Positions 17,450-26,377 of a stretch of DNA of 64,000 nt are shown piece after piece. Made by a program: the position numbers and the translations under genes. The notes beneath the pieces were generated by a model. That model was not told where the DNA came from. It saw only the letters and a list, made by a program, of their open reading frames with translations, and made no database searches. The stretch's first letter is position 1. Each line of letters begins with the position of its first letter. Source of the stretch: Paenibacillus gallinarum (GTDB taxonomy: Bacteria; Bacillota; Bacilli; Paenibacillales; Paenibacillaceae); assembly GCF_014836635.1 (NCBI RefSeq), contig NZ_JACSQL010000001.1, forward strand, positions 496,001 through 560,000, written 5' to 3'.

Positions 17450-18865
17450 ATGCAATATCAAAGTACTCGAGGACAGGTTAGTGAAGTAGGATTTATTGAT
17501 GCATTTCTGATGGGACTAGCTACAGATGGAGGTTTGCTCGTACCAAGTACCATTCCTGTCATTTCTAGCGACAAGTTGGAAGAGTGGAGAACTCTTTCTT
17601 TTCAAGATTTAATGCTTGAAATTTTTTCTTATTACTTGAATGAAGAAATTCCGAGTGATGAGCTGAAAAAGATGGTCTATGCCAGTTACAGTACCTTCCG
17701 GCATGAAGACGTTACTCCAGTTCATCAACTTACGGATGATATATATTTACTTGAATTGTTCCATGGTCCTACATTTGCCTTTAAGGATATTGCGCTTCAG
17801 CTCATGGGGCAATTGTATAGTTATGTAGCTAAACAGTATAAACGTCCTATTAATATTCTTGGTGCTACTTCTGGCGATACAGGGGCATCGGCAATTCAAG
17901 GCGTTCGAGGTAAAGAAGGAATTAATATTTGTATCTTGCATCCAAATGGAAAAGTAAGTAAGGTGCAAGAACTTCAGATGACTACAGTACAAGATGAGAA
18001 CGTGCTGAATTTATCAGTGGAAGGTAACTTTGATGATTGTCAGCGGATGATTAAGGAACTTTTTGCGGATGTAAACTTCAAAAATGAGCATCATCTCTGC
18101 GCTATTAATTCCATTAATATTGTTCGCATCCTTGCTCAAACGGTTTATTATTTCTACTCCTATTTCCGGGTTACAGATCAGCGTCCTGAATTAGTAGGAG
18201 CACCCCTGCATTTCAGTGTTCCTACAGGTAACTTCGGAGACATTTTTGCAGGATATCTTGCTTCTCGTATGGGTTTACCTGTAGGTAAGTTGGTACTTGC
18301 AACGAATGAGAATAATATATTGGAGCGTTTTGTGAAGGAAGGGGTCTATAAACCTGATGGATTCCATACGACGTATAGTCCTTCTATGGATATTCAGGTT
18401 GCCAGCAATTTTGAGCGATATCTTTATTATGTTTTGGATGAAAATGCAGAACAAACCGAAAGATACATGAAGAGTTTCCAGGAGAGCGGCGAGATTCGAA
18501 TTCCACAAGAGCTGTTAAGCAAAATTCAATCGGAGTTTGCCGCTTACGGTGTGATTGGGGCGGAGTGCCTCGCAACGATTCAAAAATACAACGATACAAA
18601 AGCGTATCTGCTCGATCCTCATTCCGCCTGCGGAGTTGCCGCAGCAGAACGTACGCTTCCAGCAGGTGAAGTTGTCATTTCGTTAGCTACAGCGCATCCT
18701 GCAAAATTCAATGAGTCTATTGAACTTTGTGAGATTAAGCAGGACTTCCCGCCGCAAATCTCAGCACTGTATGACATGCCTGTTCGCAAAACGGAGGTAG
18801 AAGGAACGATGGATCAAGTGGTCGCGGAACTCCTTCCTTTTTACCATCGTCATCAAGTGAAATAG
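17450..18865 (+). CDS. thrC: Threonine synthase ThrC
   Basis: A PLP enzyme converting O-phosphohomoserine to threonine. The 471-residue length and the N-terminal MQYQSTRGQVSEVGFIDAFL place it in the longer ThrC class also found in E. coli and yeast, unlike the roughly 350-residue class of B. subtilis. The PLP lysine is K112 in FHGPTFAFKDIALQ, and ILGATSGDTGASAI and VPTGNFGDIFAGY bind phosphate and substrate. GGAGGGAATATAGCGC precedes the ATG. It is monocistronic, with a long terminator; hom and thrB are not in this window. Confidence 0.96.
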   Translation: MQYQSTRGQVSEVGFIDAFLMGLATDGGLLVPSTIPVISSDKLEEWRTLSFQDLMLEIFSYYLNEEIPSDELKKMVYASYSTFRHEDVTPVHQLTDDIYLLELFHGPTFAFKDIALQLMGQLYSYVAKQYKRPINILGATSGDTGASAIQGVRGKEGINICILHPNGKVSKVQELQMTTVQDENVLNLSVEGNFDDCQRMIKELFADVNFKNEHHLCAINSINIVRILAQTVYYFYSYFRVTDQRPELVGAPLHFSVPTGNFGDIFAGYLASRMGLPVGKLVLATNENNILERFVKEGVYKPDGFHTTYSPSMDIQVASNFERYLYYVLDENAEQTERYMKSFQESGEIRIPQELLSKIQSEFAAYGVIGAECLATIQKYNDTKAYLLDPHSACGVAAAERTLPAGEVVISLATAHPAKFNESIELCEIKQDFPPQISALYDMPVRKTEVEGTMDQVVAELLPFYHRHQVK

Positions 18866-18880
18866 AAGCGAGATAAAATA

Positions 18881-18929
18881 AAAAACCGTCTAGGATGAAG
18901 AGCAACTCTACATCCTAGACGGTTTTTTG
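18881..18929 (+). terminator. Terminator of thrC
   Basis: A 17-bp stem from 18881-18897 pairs with 18911-18927, closing on a 13-base loop and ending in a T run. Confidence 0.9.
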
Positions 18930-18948
18930 TGGTTTTTATAATTAAGTC

Positions 18949-18985
18949 AAATCACTTTTGGAGTAGTAAAAGTGATTTTATTATT
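18949..18985 (+). repeat. Second hairpin after thrC
   Basis: AAATCACTTTT (18949-18959) pairs perfectly with AAAAGTGATTT (18968-18978) around 8 bases, then TTATTATTT. It could be a back-up terminator or part of the control region of the following gene. Confidence 0.5.
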
Positions 18986-19014
18986 TGATTCCAAGTCTGT
19001 AATTCTCTTAAAAT
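18985..19014 (+). promoter_or_regulatory. Candidate promoter of the zinc-ribbon protein gene
   Basis: TTGATT (18985-18990) and TAAAAT (19009-19014), 18-base spacer. Confidence 0.35.
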
Positions 19015-19159
19015 AAAATGACGGAATGTAACACAAATTTCATTTATTTTCCAATATATCATAAAGAAAGATAATCATCCGATTTAAAAGTTTTATTTCG
19101 GGGTAAACATGATCAAGTTAAGTCAAAATGTTTTAAAGAAAAATATAGGGGGCACCACC

Positions 19160-19576
19160 ATGAAAGAGAAGAAAGAACCATTACATATAGATGTACAGTT
19201 TAAATGTCCAACATGTACTCAGGAAGTGAAAGCACATTTTGTTGAAGAACAGGTAGTCACGGTACGCTGTGAGAGTTGCCGGCAAGGATATACACTAATG
19301 AGACCTACGATTGGTCAGGAAATCTTGTTAGATTGGGAACAAGAGGCATTGTTCCATAAAATGCGTGCTGAAAAAAAAGAACAGGATAACACAGAGATGA
19401 TGGCTCTTCTGATCAAAATTGTGGAACTGCTGACATGGAAAGATGAAGGTCGCGGACAGATTCAGGCCATTGAAGCAGCACGAAGCTGGTTATCTCATAC
19501 CGATAAATCGAATGTTGTCCGTGAACTTCTACATATCATTTCTGAGCAGGAAGGGAGGAAGGGTTACCGATTATAA
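19160..19576 (+). CDS. Small zinc-ribbon protein of unknown function
   Basis: 138 residues. A CPTC-x(n)-CESC pair near the N terminus (residues about 17 and 37) would bind one zinc. The rest is helical and charged, with no membrane segment. The frame extends back to 19109, but the ATG at 19160 is 7 bases after AGGGGG and is a better start. I do not recognise a named family. It sits upstream of pdaA in the same direction with a 92-base gap that contains a candidate sigma-G promoter, so it is probably not in an operon with pdaA. Confidence 0.65.
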   Translation: MKEKKEPLHIDVQFKCPTCTQEVKAHFVEEQVVTVRCESCRQGYTLMRPTIGQEILLDWEQEALFHKMRAEKKEQDNTEMMALLIKIVELLTWKDEGRGQIQAIEAARSWLSHTDKSNVVRELLHIISEQEGRKGYRL

Positions 19577-19598
19577 TCGTTTTAAATCTGAAAGTTTG

Positions 19599-19628
19599 AC
19601 ATAAATAATTGGATTCTTGCTCATATTA
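19599..19628 (+). promoter_or_regulatory. Candidate sigma-G promoter of pdaA
   Basis: ACATA (19599-19603) and CATATTA (19622-19628) with an 18-base spacer resemble the forespore sigma-G pattern GHATR-N18-CATHMTA (10 of 12 fixed positions). The predicted transcription start lies about 30 bases before the pdaA start. Confidence 0.4.
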
Positions 19629-19668
19629 TCTTAAGTAACATAACTGTGTAGATGATAGGAGCGGATTC

Positions 19669-20454
19669 ATGATGAAAAAGTGGTTTATGGTTAGCGTCAT
19701 GATCATCTTGATCATGACTGGCACCGGTGTCCACTATATACAGGCTTCCCCTGTGAAAGATGCATATCACTTTGGTTTCAAAAAAAGTAAAGATGGTGGG
19801 CTTGCATCCATTAATGAGGAAGGTTTTAAAGGGATTCTCGAAAAAAATGAAGCGATATTCCTTGGAGATACCAATCAAAAAGAGTTGTATTTAACGTTTG
19901 ATAACGGCTATGAGAACGGATATACACCTGCAATTCTTGATGTACTTAAGGCCAAGAAAGTGCCTGCCGCCTTTTTTGTAACAGGACATTACTTGAAAGA
20001 TCAGCCCGATTTGGTCAAAAGAATGAGTCAGGAAGGTCATATTGTTGGAAATCACTCCTGGAGTCATCCCGATATGAGTGTAACGCCAGATGCCAAAATT
20101 AAAGAAGAGCTGGATAAAGTCAAACAGGAAGTACTTGCTTTAACAGGCAAGGAAATTCCTTATCTTCGTCCGCCACGCGGGATTTTTAGTGAACGTTCGC
20201 TTACTGTTAGTAAGAATGAAGGCTACATTAATGTGTTCTGGTCTATTGCTTATAAAGATTGGGATACGAAGGTCCAGCATGGCGCTCAGTACGCCTACGA
20301 TCAAGTGATGAAGCAGCTTCATCCAGGTGCCGTGATTTTACTTCATTCGGTGTCTAAGGATAACACAGAAGCCTTAGGACAGATTATTGACGCAGCTAGA
20401 GCACAGGGCTATACATTCAAAAGTTTGGACGAACTCAAAACAAAAACTTATTAA
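19669..20454 (+). CDS. pdaA: Polysaccharide deacetylase PdaA, delta-lactam-forming (spore cortex)
   Basis: A NodB-family deacetylase that removes N-acetyl groups from muramic acid so that muramic delta-lactam can form in the spore cortex. It has 261 residues with a signal peptide or anchor at about 4-26. NodB motifs: TFDNGYENGYTP (motif 1, with the Asn typical of PdaA rather than the usual second Asp), the zinc-binding HSWSHPD, and RPPRGIFS. AGGAG lies 7 bases before the first of two ATG codons. Deacetylases of this kind are needed for spores to complete germination. Confidence 0.93.
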   Translation: MMKKWFMVSVMIILIMTGTGVHYIQASPVKDAYHFGFKKSKDGGLASINEEGFKGILEKNEAIFLGDTNQKELYLTFDNGYENGYTPAILDVLKAKKVPAAFFVTGHYLKDQPDLVKRMSQEGHIVGNHSWSHPDMSVTPDAKIKEELDKVKQEVLALTGKEIPYLRPPRGIFSERSLTVSKNEGYINVFWSIAYKDWDTKVQHGAQYAYDQVMKQLHPGAVILLHSVSKDNTEALGQIIDAARAQGYTFKSLDELKTKTY

Positions 20455-20491
20455 CATTGATTCGTAGTTTCTTTAGGTTATCTCTAAATAC

Positions 20492-20527
20492 AAAAAAAGA
20501 AGACCGTTTCCAAGGTCTTCTTTTTTG
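20492..20527. terminator. Bidirectional terminator between pdaA and the DegV gene
   Basis: AAAAAAGAAGACC pairs with GGTCTTCTTTTTT around an 8-base loop; symmetric A and T runs. Confidence 0.88.
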
Positions 20528-20529
20528 TC

Positions 20530-21378
20530 TTACGCTCTTACATAAACGAGTCCAATCGTTTTAGGTCCACAATGACTCGAAACAACACAACCTGCTGTAG
20601 CCATTTCAATATGTTTTGCTTTGGTCTTTTCGTGTAAAGTCTTCTGAATGACAATTGCATCTTCCTCGCACATCGAATGTACAACGATAATGGTATCATT
20701 ATCCATTTCATTGACATTGCTAAGTGCATTATTCAGCATTTGGTCAATGGCTTTTTCACGTTTGCCTCTAACTTTATATGCGGGCGTCATCTTTCCACCA
20801 ATCACCTTGATTACAGGCCTGATTTTGAGAAGACTGCCGATTAAATTTTGCATTCCTGAACAGCGGCCGCCCATATATAGATAATCAAGTGTATCAATGA
20901 CAAACTCGATTTCTACTTTGGGTCTCATCTCAGTCAGTAGATCAACAATTTCAGTGACGGTTTTCCCTTGTTCCGCAGCTTGAACTGCTTTCATCACCAA
21001 TACGCCAATTCCGGATGATAAATTAAGTGAATCAAACACAGTAACGCTACCATCTGGAAATTCGCTTGAAGCGATGAGTGCATTTTGATACGTAGAAGAA
21101 AGCTCAGATGAAAGGCTAATAAATAAAACATGATAGCCCTGATCTATGTAAGGACCAAAAGAAGCCATAAAATCAGCAGGAGAAGGTGCTGCCGTTTTTG
21201 GAAGGCGGCCTTCACGATCTACCCTTGCATACAACTGTTCGGGGCTAATTTCAACACCATCTTTTAACGATTCATCGCCAAACACGGCATAAAGTGGAAC
21301 AATACCAACCTCATGTTGCTGGACCCAAGTCTTAGGTAAATCACTGGTGCTGTCCGCAAAAATTTTAATTCGCGACAT
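20530..21378 (-). CDS. DegV family protein (fatty-acid binding)
   Basis: 282 residues. The N-terminal KIFADSTSDLPKTW and the lipid-cavity motif SLSSELSSTYQNALIA are characteristic of DegV/FakB proteins. Family members bind a fatty acid and present it to the kinase FakA for incorporation into phospholipid; others are uncharacterised. No fakA-like gene lies beside it. The ATG at 21378 follows AAGGGGATTAAG. Confidence 0.9.
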   Translation of the reverse strand: MSRIKIFADSTSDLPKTWVQQHEVGIVPLYAVFGDESLKDGVEISPEQLYARVDREGRLPKTAAPSPADFMASFGPYIDQGYHVLFISLSSELSSTYQNALIASSEFPDGSVTVFDSLNLSSGIGVLVMKAVQAAEQGKTVTEIVDLLTEMRPKVEIEFVIDTLDYLYMGGRCSGMQNLIGSLLKIRPVIKVIGGKMTPAYKVRGKREKAIDQMLNNALSNVNEMDNDTIIVVHSMCEEDAIVIQKTLHEKTKAKHIEMATAGCVVSSHCGPKTIGLVYVRA

Positions 21379-21423
21379 CTTAATCCCCTTTTTAGAAAAA
21401 ATTCATTTATAACATACTGTTCT

Positions 21424-21452
21424 ATTATAATGCATATAGACATTTGTAGCAA
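21424..21452 (-). promoter_or_regulatory. Sigma-A promoter of the DegV gene
   Basis: On the minus strand, TTGCTA (21452-21447) and TATAAT (21429-21424) with a 17-base spacer, 45 bases before the start codon. Confidence 0.6.
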
Positions 21453-21472
21453 AATGATACTTCATATCCCGA

Positions 21473-21901
21473 TTAAATTAAACTTAGACTAAAAAAACCG
21501 ATAATCACAAGTAATATGATCCCATGAATAACCATTCCGATAATCGGGAAAATTTTCTTTCGATTCTTAAGGGTTAGTCCAATAATTGATAAAATCATAC
21601 CAATAAGATTAAGAAGTAACCCAATAAGTATTAGAACGCCGATTATCATTACATAAATACTCTCAAGTATTGCCTCAGAAGAAGGATTCTGCAAAATATC
21701 TTCTGCTGCTGCCGGTGCTAAGGCAAGAATAGCAATGTAGGTGATAAGAGATAGGATTCCCAGTATAAGAGAAGTTAGCCCTGGACCCGAATGTCTCAGA
21801 GGGGTTACGGGAGGTTGAAAGGTTCCATAAGGATTATTTACTTCGATTACCTCTTCATTTTTAGTGTTATTCATTTCATGAACCGGCTCAATTTTATCCA
21901 T
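21473..21901 (-). CDS. DUF4190-like small membrane protein
   Basis: 142 residues. A hydrophilic, Asn/Glu-rich N terminus (about 1-45) is followed by three hydrophobic segments (LTSLILGILSLITYIAILAL, IYVMIIGVLILIGLLLNLIG, IFPIIGMVIHGIILLVIIGF). A GLTLKNRKK stretch precedes the last. The pattern matches DUF4190-type proteins. The start was moved to the ATG at 21901 because AAGGAG is 7 bases upstream; the longer frame has no such site. Function unknown. Confidence 0.7.
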   Translation of the reverse strand: MDKIEPVHEMNNTKNEEVIEVNNPYGTFQPPVTPLRHSGPGLTSLILGILSLITYIAILALAPAAAEDILQNPSSEAILESIYVMIIGVLILIGLLLNLIGMILSIIGLTLKNRKKIFPIIGMVIHGIILLVIIGFFSLSLI

Positions 21902-22085
21902 TTCCATACTCCTTATATTTTGTTTTCTCACTTACTTTTTCATAATTCTTTCAAAAATGCAAGAGAAAGGAGTGGTTAAGTAACGGTTCTGAATGTTGCA
22001 GTTTAGTGACAAACCTCACTTTAGATAGCGTAGGGGAAACCAATTGAGGTAAGATAATAGAAAGACAACAGGAACAAGGAGTGAA

Positions 22086-22466
22086 ATGGAAGTGGCAAAA
22101 AAATGGATAGGCATCGGTTCAATTCTAGTCATGCTTTCTGTTATGATTGGTGCATTTGGTGCACATATGCTAGAACCTATCATTGGTGAGGACAAGATTT
22201 CAGTATATGAAACAGGTGTTCAGTATCACATGATCCATGCACTCGGTATCATTTTAATTGGAATTATTATGAAAGTTTTCGGTGAAGCTAAGTTACTTGT
22301 CTGGTCAGCTAGGTTATTATTCATTGGTATTATATTATTCTCTGGAAGTTTATATGCGCTTAGTATAAGTGGTCTTGGTCCATTAGGAGCCATAACACCT
22401 CTCGGCGGTGTATGTTTTATTGCTGGCTGGATCTGTTTAGCGACTACCGCTTTTAAGAAAGAATAA
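22086..22466 (+). CDS. DUF423 family membrane protein (YwdK-like)
   Basis: 126 residues with four membrane helices. GAFGAHMLEP at about residues 22-31 and TGVQYHMIHALGIILIG at about 46-62 are the DUF423 hallmarks. No biochemical function is established. AAGGAGTGAA precedes the ATG. It faces the hypothetical minus-strand gene across a shared terminator. Confidence 0.88.
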   Translation: MEVAKKWIGIGSILVMLSVMIGAFGAHMLEPIIGEDKISVYETGVQYHMIHALGIILIGIIMKVFGEAKLLVWSARLLFIGIILFSGSLYALSISGLGPLGAITPLGGVCFIAGWICLATTAFKKE

Positions 22467-22469
22467 AAG

Positions 22470-22510
22470 AAACGGCTTCTCTCTATTGCTGAGAGAAGCC
22501 GTTTGCTTTT
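22470..22510. terminator. Bidirectional terminator after the DUF423 gene
   Basis: AAACGGCTTCTCTC (22470-22483) pairs with GAGAGAAGCCGTTT (22491-22504) around TATTGCT, followed by GCTTTT; it abuts the stop of the next minus-strand gene. Confidence 0.85.
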
Positions 22511-23000
22511 ACACGTATTTTTCGATTTCGGAAGTATGAATAGAGTACACCTGTTTCTCGTCAACGTGATAAATGCTTACTAATTTGGTTCCTTGATCAT
22601 AATTTAATATACGACAGGGGATGCTTTTTTGTTGTCCCTTATTGTCTCTAATATGGATCCGGATGAGTCTGCCTGCTTGCATCGCAGAATTGATCCACTC
22701 GTCAGAAGGACACGTGGAAGCAGGTATAGAATACGGTTGAGTTGCCGCCTTGGATTGCGGTTTATCTGCCATTCTCATGGCTCTAGGATTCGATGAAGGG
22801 TACTCATGTAAAGCTTCTTTGATTCTTGCACCCAGCTCGATGCCGGACTGTATTCGGAAGTCACTGATTCCTTCCGGTTCATTAAGAATCTCAAGCAAAG
22901 TTTGCAAGGCAAGGGCATTAGTACGGCTATGAATCATGATATCTACATTAAATAAAAAAGCTTGTTCATGATTTATGTTTGATGATATGGACTTGTTCAT
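22509..23000 (-). CDS. Hypothetical protein with possible Sm-like C-terminal domain
   Basis: 163 residues, no family recognised. The N-terminal half is helical and polar, with no signal or membrane segment. The last ~60 residues (AMQAGRLIRIHIRDNKGQQ, then CRILNYDQGTKLVSIYHV) alternate as a small beta-barrel would, somewhat like YolD-type or WYL-type domains, but this is only a shape resemblance. The ATG at 23000 follows a weak GTGGGGTAA, so the start is uncertain. Confidence 0.6.
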   Translation of the reverse strand: MNKSISSNINHEQAFLFNVDIMIHSRTNALALQTLLEILNEPEGISDFRIQSGIELGARIKEALHEYPSSNPRAMRMADKPQSKAATQPYSIPASTCPSDEWINSAMQAGRLIRIHIRDNKGQQKSIPCRILNYDQGTKLVSIYHVDEKQVYSIHTSEIEKYV

Positions 23001-23040
23001 GTTTTTAATTACCCCACACTGCAGATTTCTGTTACAATTT

Positions 23041-23069
23041 TTGGATATGTATTTTCTTAACTATATCAT
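23041..23069 (+). promoter_or_regulatory. Candidate sigma-A promoter upstream of yunC
   Basis: TTGGAT (23041-23046) and TATCAT (23064-23069), 17-base spacer. It would give a leader of about 190 bases in which I saw no recognised riboswitch. Confidence 0.4.
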
Positions 23070-23263
23070 TAAAATGCAAGGATGAATAGTACATTAGACG
23101 TATGAGATCACAAAAAACGAATAGTAAGATATCGAATTTGGGAGTTTTATAGGTTGTAGGACATGCTTGATCAATAAATTGGTGCTCCGCTACTGTCCAC
23201 ACCGTTTATAAGACCTAGGAATATGATGTCGAGACGTAAAAGCGAAGGGGGTGTTTTACGCAA

Positions 23264-23566
23264 ATGGTAACATTAGAACCGGTTCAAGTTGGAGAATATA
23301 CCCTTACTGCAGTGGAAGTGAAGTTACCTAAAACAACGCTCATTACTGTTTCGACATCTAAGGGATATATTATGTGCGGAGCGCTCGATGTAGGATTACT
23401 TAATGACCGATTAGGGCAACGACAGATTATTGCAGCTAGAGCAGTAGGGGTTAAAACCATTGCAGAACTGCTGGCAGCACCAATGGAATCTGTTACACAT
23501 GAAGCTGAGAGGTTAGGAATCGTTCCTGGTATGACGGGAGTAGAAGCCCTGATTAAAATGATGTGA
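23264..23566 (+). CDS. yunC: YunC family protein (DUF1805)
   Basis: 100 residues. The sequence runs from VGEYTLTAVEVKLPKTTLIT to GYIMCGALDVGLLNDRLG, the DUF1805 core shared with B. subtilis YunC. Function unknown. In B. subtilis yunC sits with yunD; here a yunD homologue lies about 12 kb downstream. AAGGGGGTG precedes the ATG by 11 bases. Confidence 0.85.
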   Translation: MVTLEPVQVGEYTLTAVEVKLPKTTLITVSTSKGYIMCGALDVGLLNDRLGQRQIIAARAVGVKTIAELLAAPMESVTHEAERLGIVPGMTGVEALIKMM

Positions 23567-23590
23567 GTGTAAGCAGCAGAGTCTCATAAC

Positions 23591-23634
23591 ACTTTAAAAA
23601 AACAAAGCAGCCCCTTCAAACAAGGGGCTGCTTA
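23591..23634 (-). terminator. Terminator of the mtnK-mtnA transcript
   Basis: AAGCAGCCCCTT (23605-23616) pairs with AAGGGGCTGCTT (23622-23633). The A-rich left side gives a T tract only on the minus strand. It lies about 130 bases past the mtnA stop and may also pause the yunC transcript. Confidence 0.7.
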
Positions 23635-23766
23635 TCAATAGAATTCGACGTTAACAGAGTGTATCAAATTCATAATTCAATAACGAATAGCGATGAATTT
23701 GAAACTATATAGACAAACTAAATCGTTTTGATCTATACATTCTCTTGATTAAAGCTACTCTAGCTA

Positions 23767-24858
23767 TTATGAAATTGATTCAGAGTACAAAGCTTTTAAA
23801 TTTTGGTCGAAAGGAGCGCGGACGATTCCTTTTTCCGTAATAATAGCTGTTACATAATCGTTTGGTGTCACATCAAAAGCGGGATTAAATACTTTGATTC
23901 CTTGGGGTGCAGTTCGCTTGCCAAATCCTTCAGTCACTTCTTCCGGTGCGCGCTCTTCAATTGGGATATGTGCGCCTGTTGGCGTATTAAGGTCAATAGT
24001 TGACATCGGACAAGCGACATAAAATGGAATCCCATGTGCTTTAGCGAGAACAGCGACACTATAAGTACCAATCTTATTCGCAACATCCCCATTAGCGGCC
24101 ACACGGTCTGTACCTACAATAACGGCTTGGATCCAGCCTTTAGACATCACCATTCCAGCCATATTGTCGGTAATGAGTGTTACATTAATTCCGGCTTGTT
24201 GCAGTTCAAATGCCGTTAAACGAGCACCTTGGAGAACGGGCCGCGTCTCATCTGCAAAAATTTTAAGGTGAATTCCTTGTTCTTTGGCAAGATACATAGG
24301 AGCTGTAGCGGTGCCGTATTTTGCTGTTGCTAATCCGCCTGCGTTACAGTGAGTAAGGACTCCCATTCCATCTTCAAATAAAGGCAGAGCATGTTCACCG
24401 ATCTGTCTGCATACTTCCTCATCCTCTGCACGGATTGCAATGGCTTCTTGAGCTAGACCTTCATTCAATGCAGAGATAGAGAGTTGATTCGAATCTTCGC
24501 TGAGCTGTACAGCTGCTCCATACATACGGTCAAGCGCCCAAAATAGATTAACCGCCGTAGGTCTTGACGTCGCGAGATAATCGCATACTTCCTTCACTTT
24601 TTCAAGCCATCCTGCCCTATCCTCCTTCTGATACTGCGCAGCACCAAGCACAACGCCAAAGGCTGCCGCGATACCGATAGCCGGAGCGCCGCGTACCTTC
24701 ATGGAATGTATGGAATCCCAAATCTCTTCCGGAGTATAGAGGTCTAGCATAACAATGGATTCTGGGAGTAGTCTCTGATCGAGAAGCTCAAGGTAACTTC
24801 CTCTCCAGTTAAGTGAAATTAATGGATTAAACTCTGTATTCGTGCTGGAATTGCTCAT
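23767..24858 (-). CDS. mtnA: S-methyl-5-thioribose-1-phosphate isomerase MtnA
   Basis: 363 residues. It isomerises methylthioribose-1-phosphate to methylthioribulose-1-phosphate in the methionine salvage pathway. Diagnostic stretches: [15 protein letters not shown] near the N terminus, the catalytic cysteine in [12 protein letters not shown], and the catalytic Asp in [18 protein letters not shown]. The ATG overlaps the mtnK stop by 4 bases, so the two enzymes are translationally coupled. The later salvage genes (mtnWXBD) are not in this window. Confidence 0.95.
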   Translation of the reverse strand: MSNSSTNTEFNPLISLNWRGSYLELLDQRLLPESIVMLDLYTPEEIWDSIHSMKVRGAPAIGIAAAFGVVLGAAQYQKEDRAGWLEKVKEVCDYLATSRPTAVNLFWALDRMYGAAVQLSEDSNQLSISALNEGLAQEAIAIRAEDEEVCRQIGEHALPLFEDGMGVLTHCNAGGLATAKYGTATAPMYLAKEQGIHLKIFADETRPVLQGARLTAFELQQAGINVTLITDNMAGMVMSKGWIQAVIVGTDRVAANGDVANKIGTYSVAVLAKAHGIPFYVACPMSTIDLNTPTGAHIPIEERAPEEVTEGFGKRTAPQGIKVFNPAFDVTPNDYVTAIITEKGIVRAPFDQNLKALYSESIS

Positions 24859-26078
24859 CGTTGTCCTACCTTTCCTTTGCTAGCGTCTATAACGAGATTC
24901 ATAAAATCCGTAATGGATGTAATTTTGCGGTGATTTTTCACCAAGTTCTTGCCTATAGAGAGTGCTTTACGTTCAGCTTGTTCTCTTATTGTCTCGTCGT
25001 TGATGGTATCGATGTCCGCTACATGAGCAAGTCCGACAATCCGGCGAATCATTTTGCTTCCTGCATATCCGGCGCTATCCTGAAGGAGTTTAGCTACATA
25101 GAACTCCTGGTAACCTTTCGTACGAGCCATATAGTCCTGAACATCTTGATCCCATAGTTCGCAGAAACTGCGTTCAAACTCGGTCCATACATTCTGAACC
25201 ATAAGGAGCAGTTCCTCTTCACGCGCAGAGACAGCAGCTTCACCTCTAACCCATCCGGGTACAGAAACATAGTGTAGAAGCAGGTTTGCAAGAATTGCAC
25301 CGATATCAAAGCCTATGGGGCCATAATAAGCGAATTCCGGGTCGATTACTTTTGTAGATTCTGGTGTGATAAAAATACTTCCTGTATGAAGATCCCCGTG
25401 AAGCAGGGCTTGGGCTTGAGTGAGAAACTTTTCTCGTAAAATCGCAATTTCCAAATGTAACTCGTGATCCGTGCGAAGCGCTTCTGCTTCATCCTCAATG
25501 GAAGGAGAATAATTGTTTCGTTCAGAGAAACGATAAGGCTCTTCAAAAATAAGATCTTCCGTAATTTTACATTGGTCTGGGTTTACGAATTTCTTGACTT
25601 TTTCTTTCTTAAGAGATTGATCCATAGCTAGATCGGACGTATAAAAAAGCGTCCGTGCCATAAATTCTCCAATATGTTTGGAAAACAGAGGATAATGGTT
25701 TCCTTCAATTAATCCTTTTCTCATGATGACATGATCGCTTAGATCTTCCATGATGGTTAGGGCAAGTTCATCATCATAATAATATACTTGCGGAACAGAG
25801 CCAGGGCAGATTCTATACTCTTCCTGCAGGATCTCACGTTCAATTCTTGCGCGGTCTAGCGATAGGGGCCATGATTCACCAACAATTTTGGCATAAGGCA
25901 AAGCTTGTTTAACGATCACACTGTTGCGGGAATTCGTATCTGTAATATGAAAAACGAGATTCAGATTACCGTCACCAATTTCCTGGCAAGTCAGTTCACT
26001 GTTTGCGTCAAATAAATCCAGTACGGTTCGAGACAATTGCATTGCTTCATCAAGAGTTAAAGGATGATATGAAGACAA
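24855..26078 (-). CDS. mtnK: 5-methylthioribose kinase MtnK
   Basis: 407 residues. It phosphorylates methylthioribose, the step before MtnA. It has an aminoglycoside-phosphotransferase fold with [13 protein letters not shown] (nucleotide loop), the catalytic loop [12 protein letters not shown], and [17 protein letters not shown]. The longest frame begins with a GTG that overlaps GCGGAGG. The TTG at 26078 lies 8 bases after it and is the better start. I looked for a SAM (S-box) riboswitch upstream and found no GGCAACC-type core. Confidence 0.93.
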   Translation of the reverse strand: MSSYHPLTLDEAMQLSRTVLDLFDANSELTCQEIGDGNLNLVFHITDTNSRNSVIVKQALPYAKIVGESWPLSLDRARIEREILQEEYRICPGSVPQVYYYDDELALTIMEDLSDHVIMRKGLIEGNHYPLFSKHIGEFMARTLFYTSDLAMDQSLKKEKVKKFVNPDQCKITEDLIFEEPYRFSERNNYSPSIEDEAEALRTDHELHLEIAILREKFLTQAQALLHGDLHTGSIFITPESTKVIDPEFAYYGPIGFDIGAILANLLLHYVSVPGWVRGEAAVSAREEELLLMVQNVWTEFERSFCELWDQDVQDYMARTKGYQEFYVAKLLQDSAGYAGSKMIRRIVGLAHVADIDTINDETIREQAERKALSIGKNLVKNHRKITSITDFMNLVIDASKGKVGQR

Positions 26079-26234
26079 GGTAGGCACCTCCGCTAAAGTA
26101 TATGATAAAGAATAAACCCAACTTCTTTACTTGGTATATCAGTATATCGGATTACTCTTCAATTTTGTAGCATTTTTTTGGAACAATTATCCGATTAGGG
26201 AAACTATTTATATTAGAGGTCAGTAGAGAGATTT

Positions 26235-26260
26235 GTTTCATTAACTAGGCTAAAGGGTAA
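26235..26260 (+). promoter_or_regulatory. Sigma-B-like promoter upstream of dps
   Basis: GTTTCA (26235-26240) and GGGTAA (26255-26260), 14-base spacer, resemble the sigma-B pattern GTTTAA-N12..14-GGGTAT. In B. subtilis dps is sigma-B dependent. Whether this organism has a sigma-B cannot be judged here. Confidence 0.35.
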
Positions 26261-26377
26261 ATTTAAAATAGCAGCGAAGAGAGGAACATTAACATCTGAT
26301 CTTCACCAAATAGAAGGATTTCTGATCTACATAAGATTGGAAAGTTACATTAAACTCAATAAAAGGATGGGATATTA

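Noticed and set aside
26079..26377. SAM riboswitch for mtnKA
   Set aside because: No GGCAACC-type core or S-box stem pattern visible.
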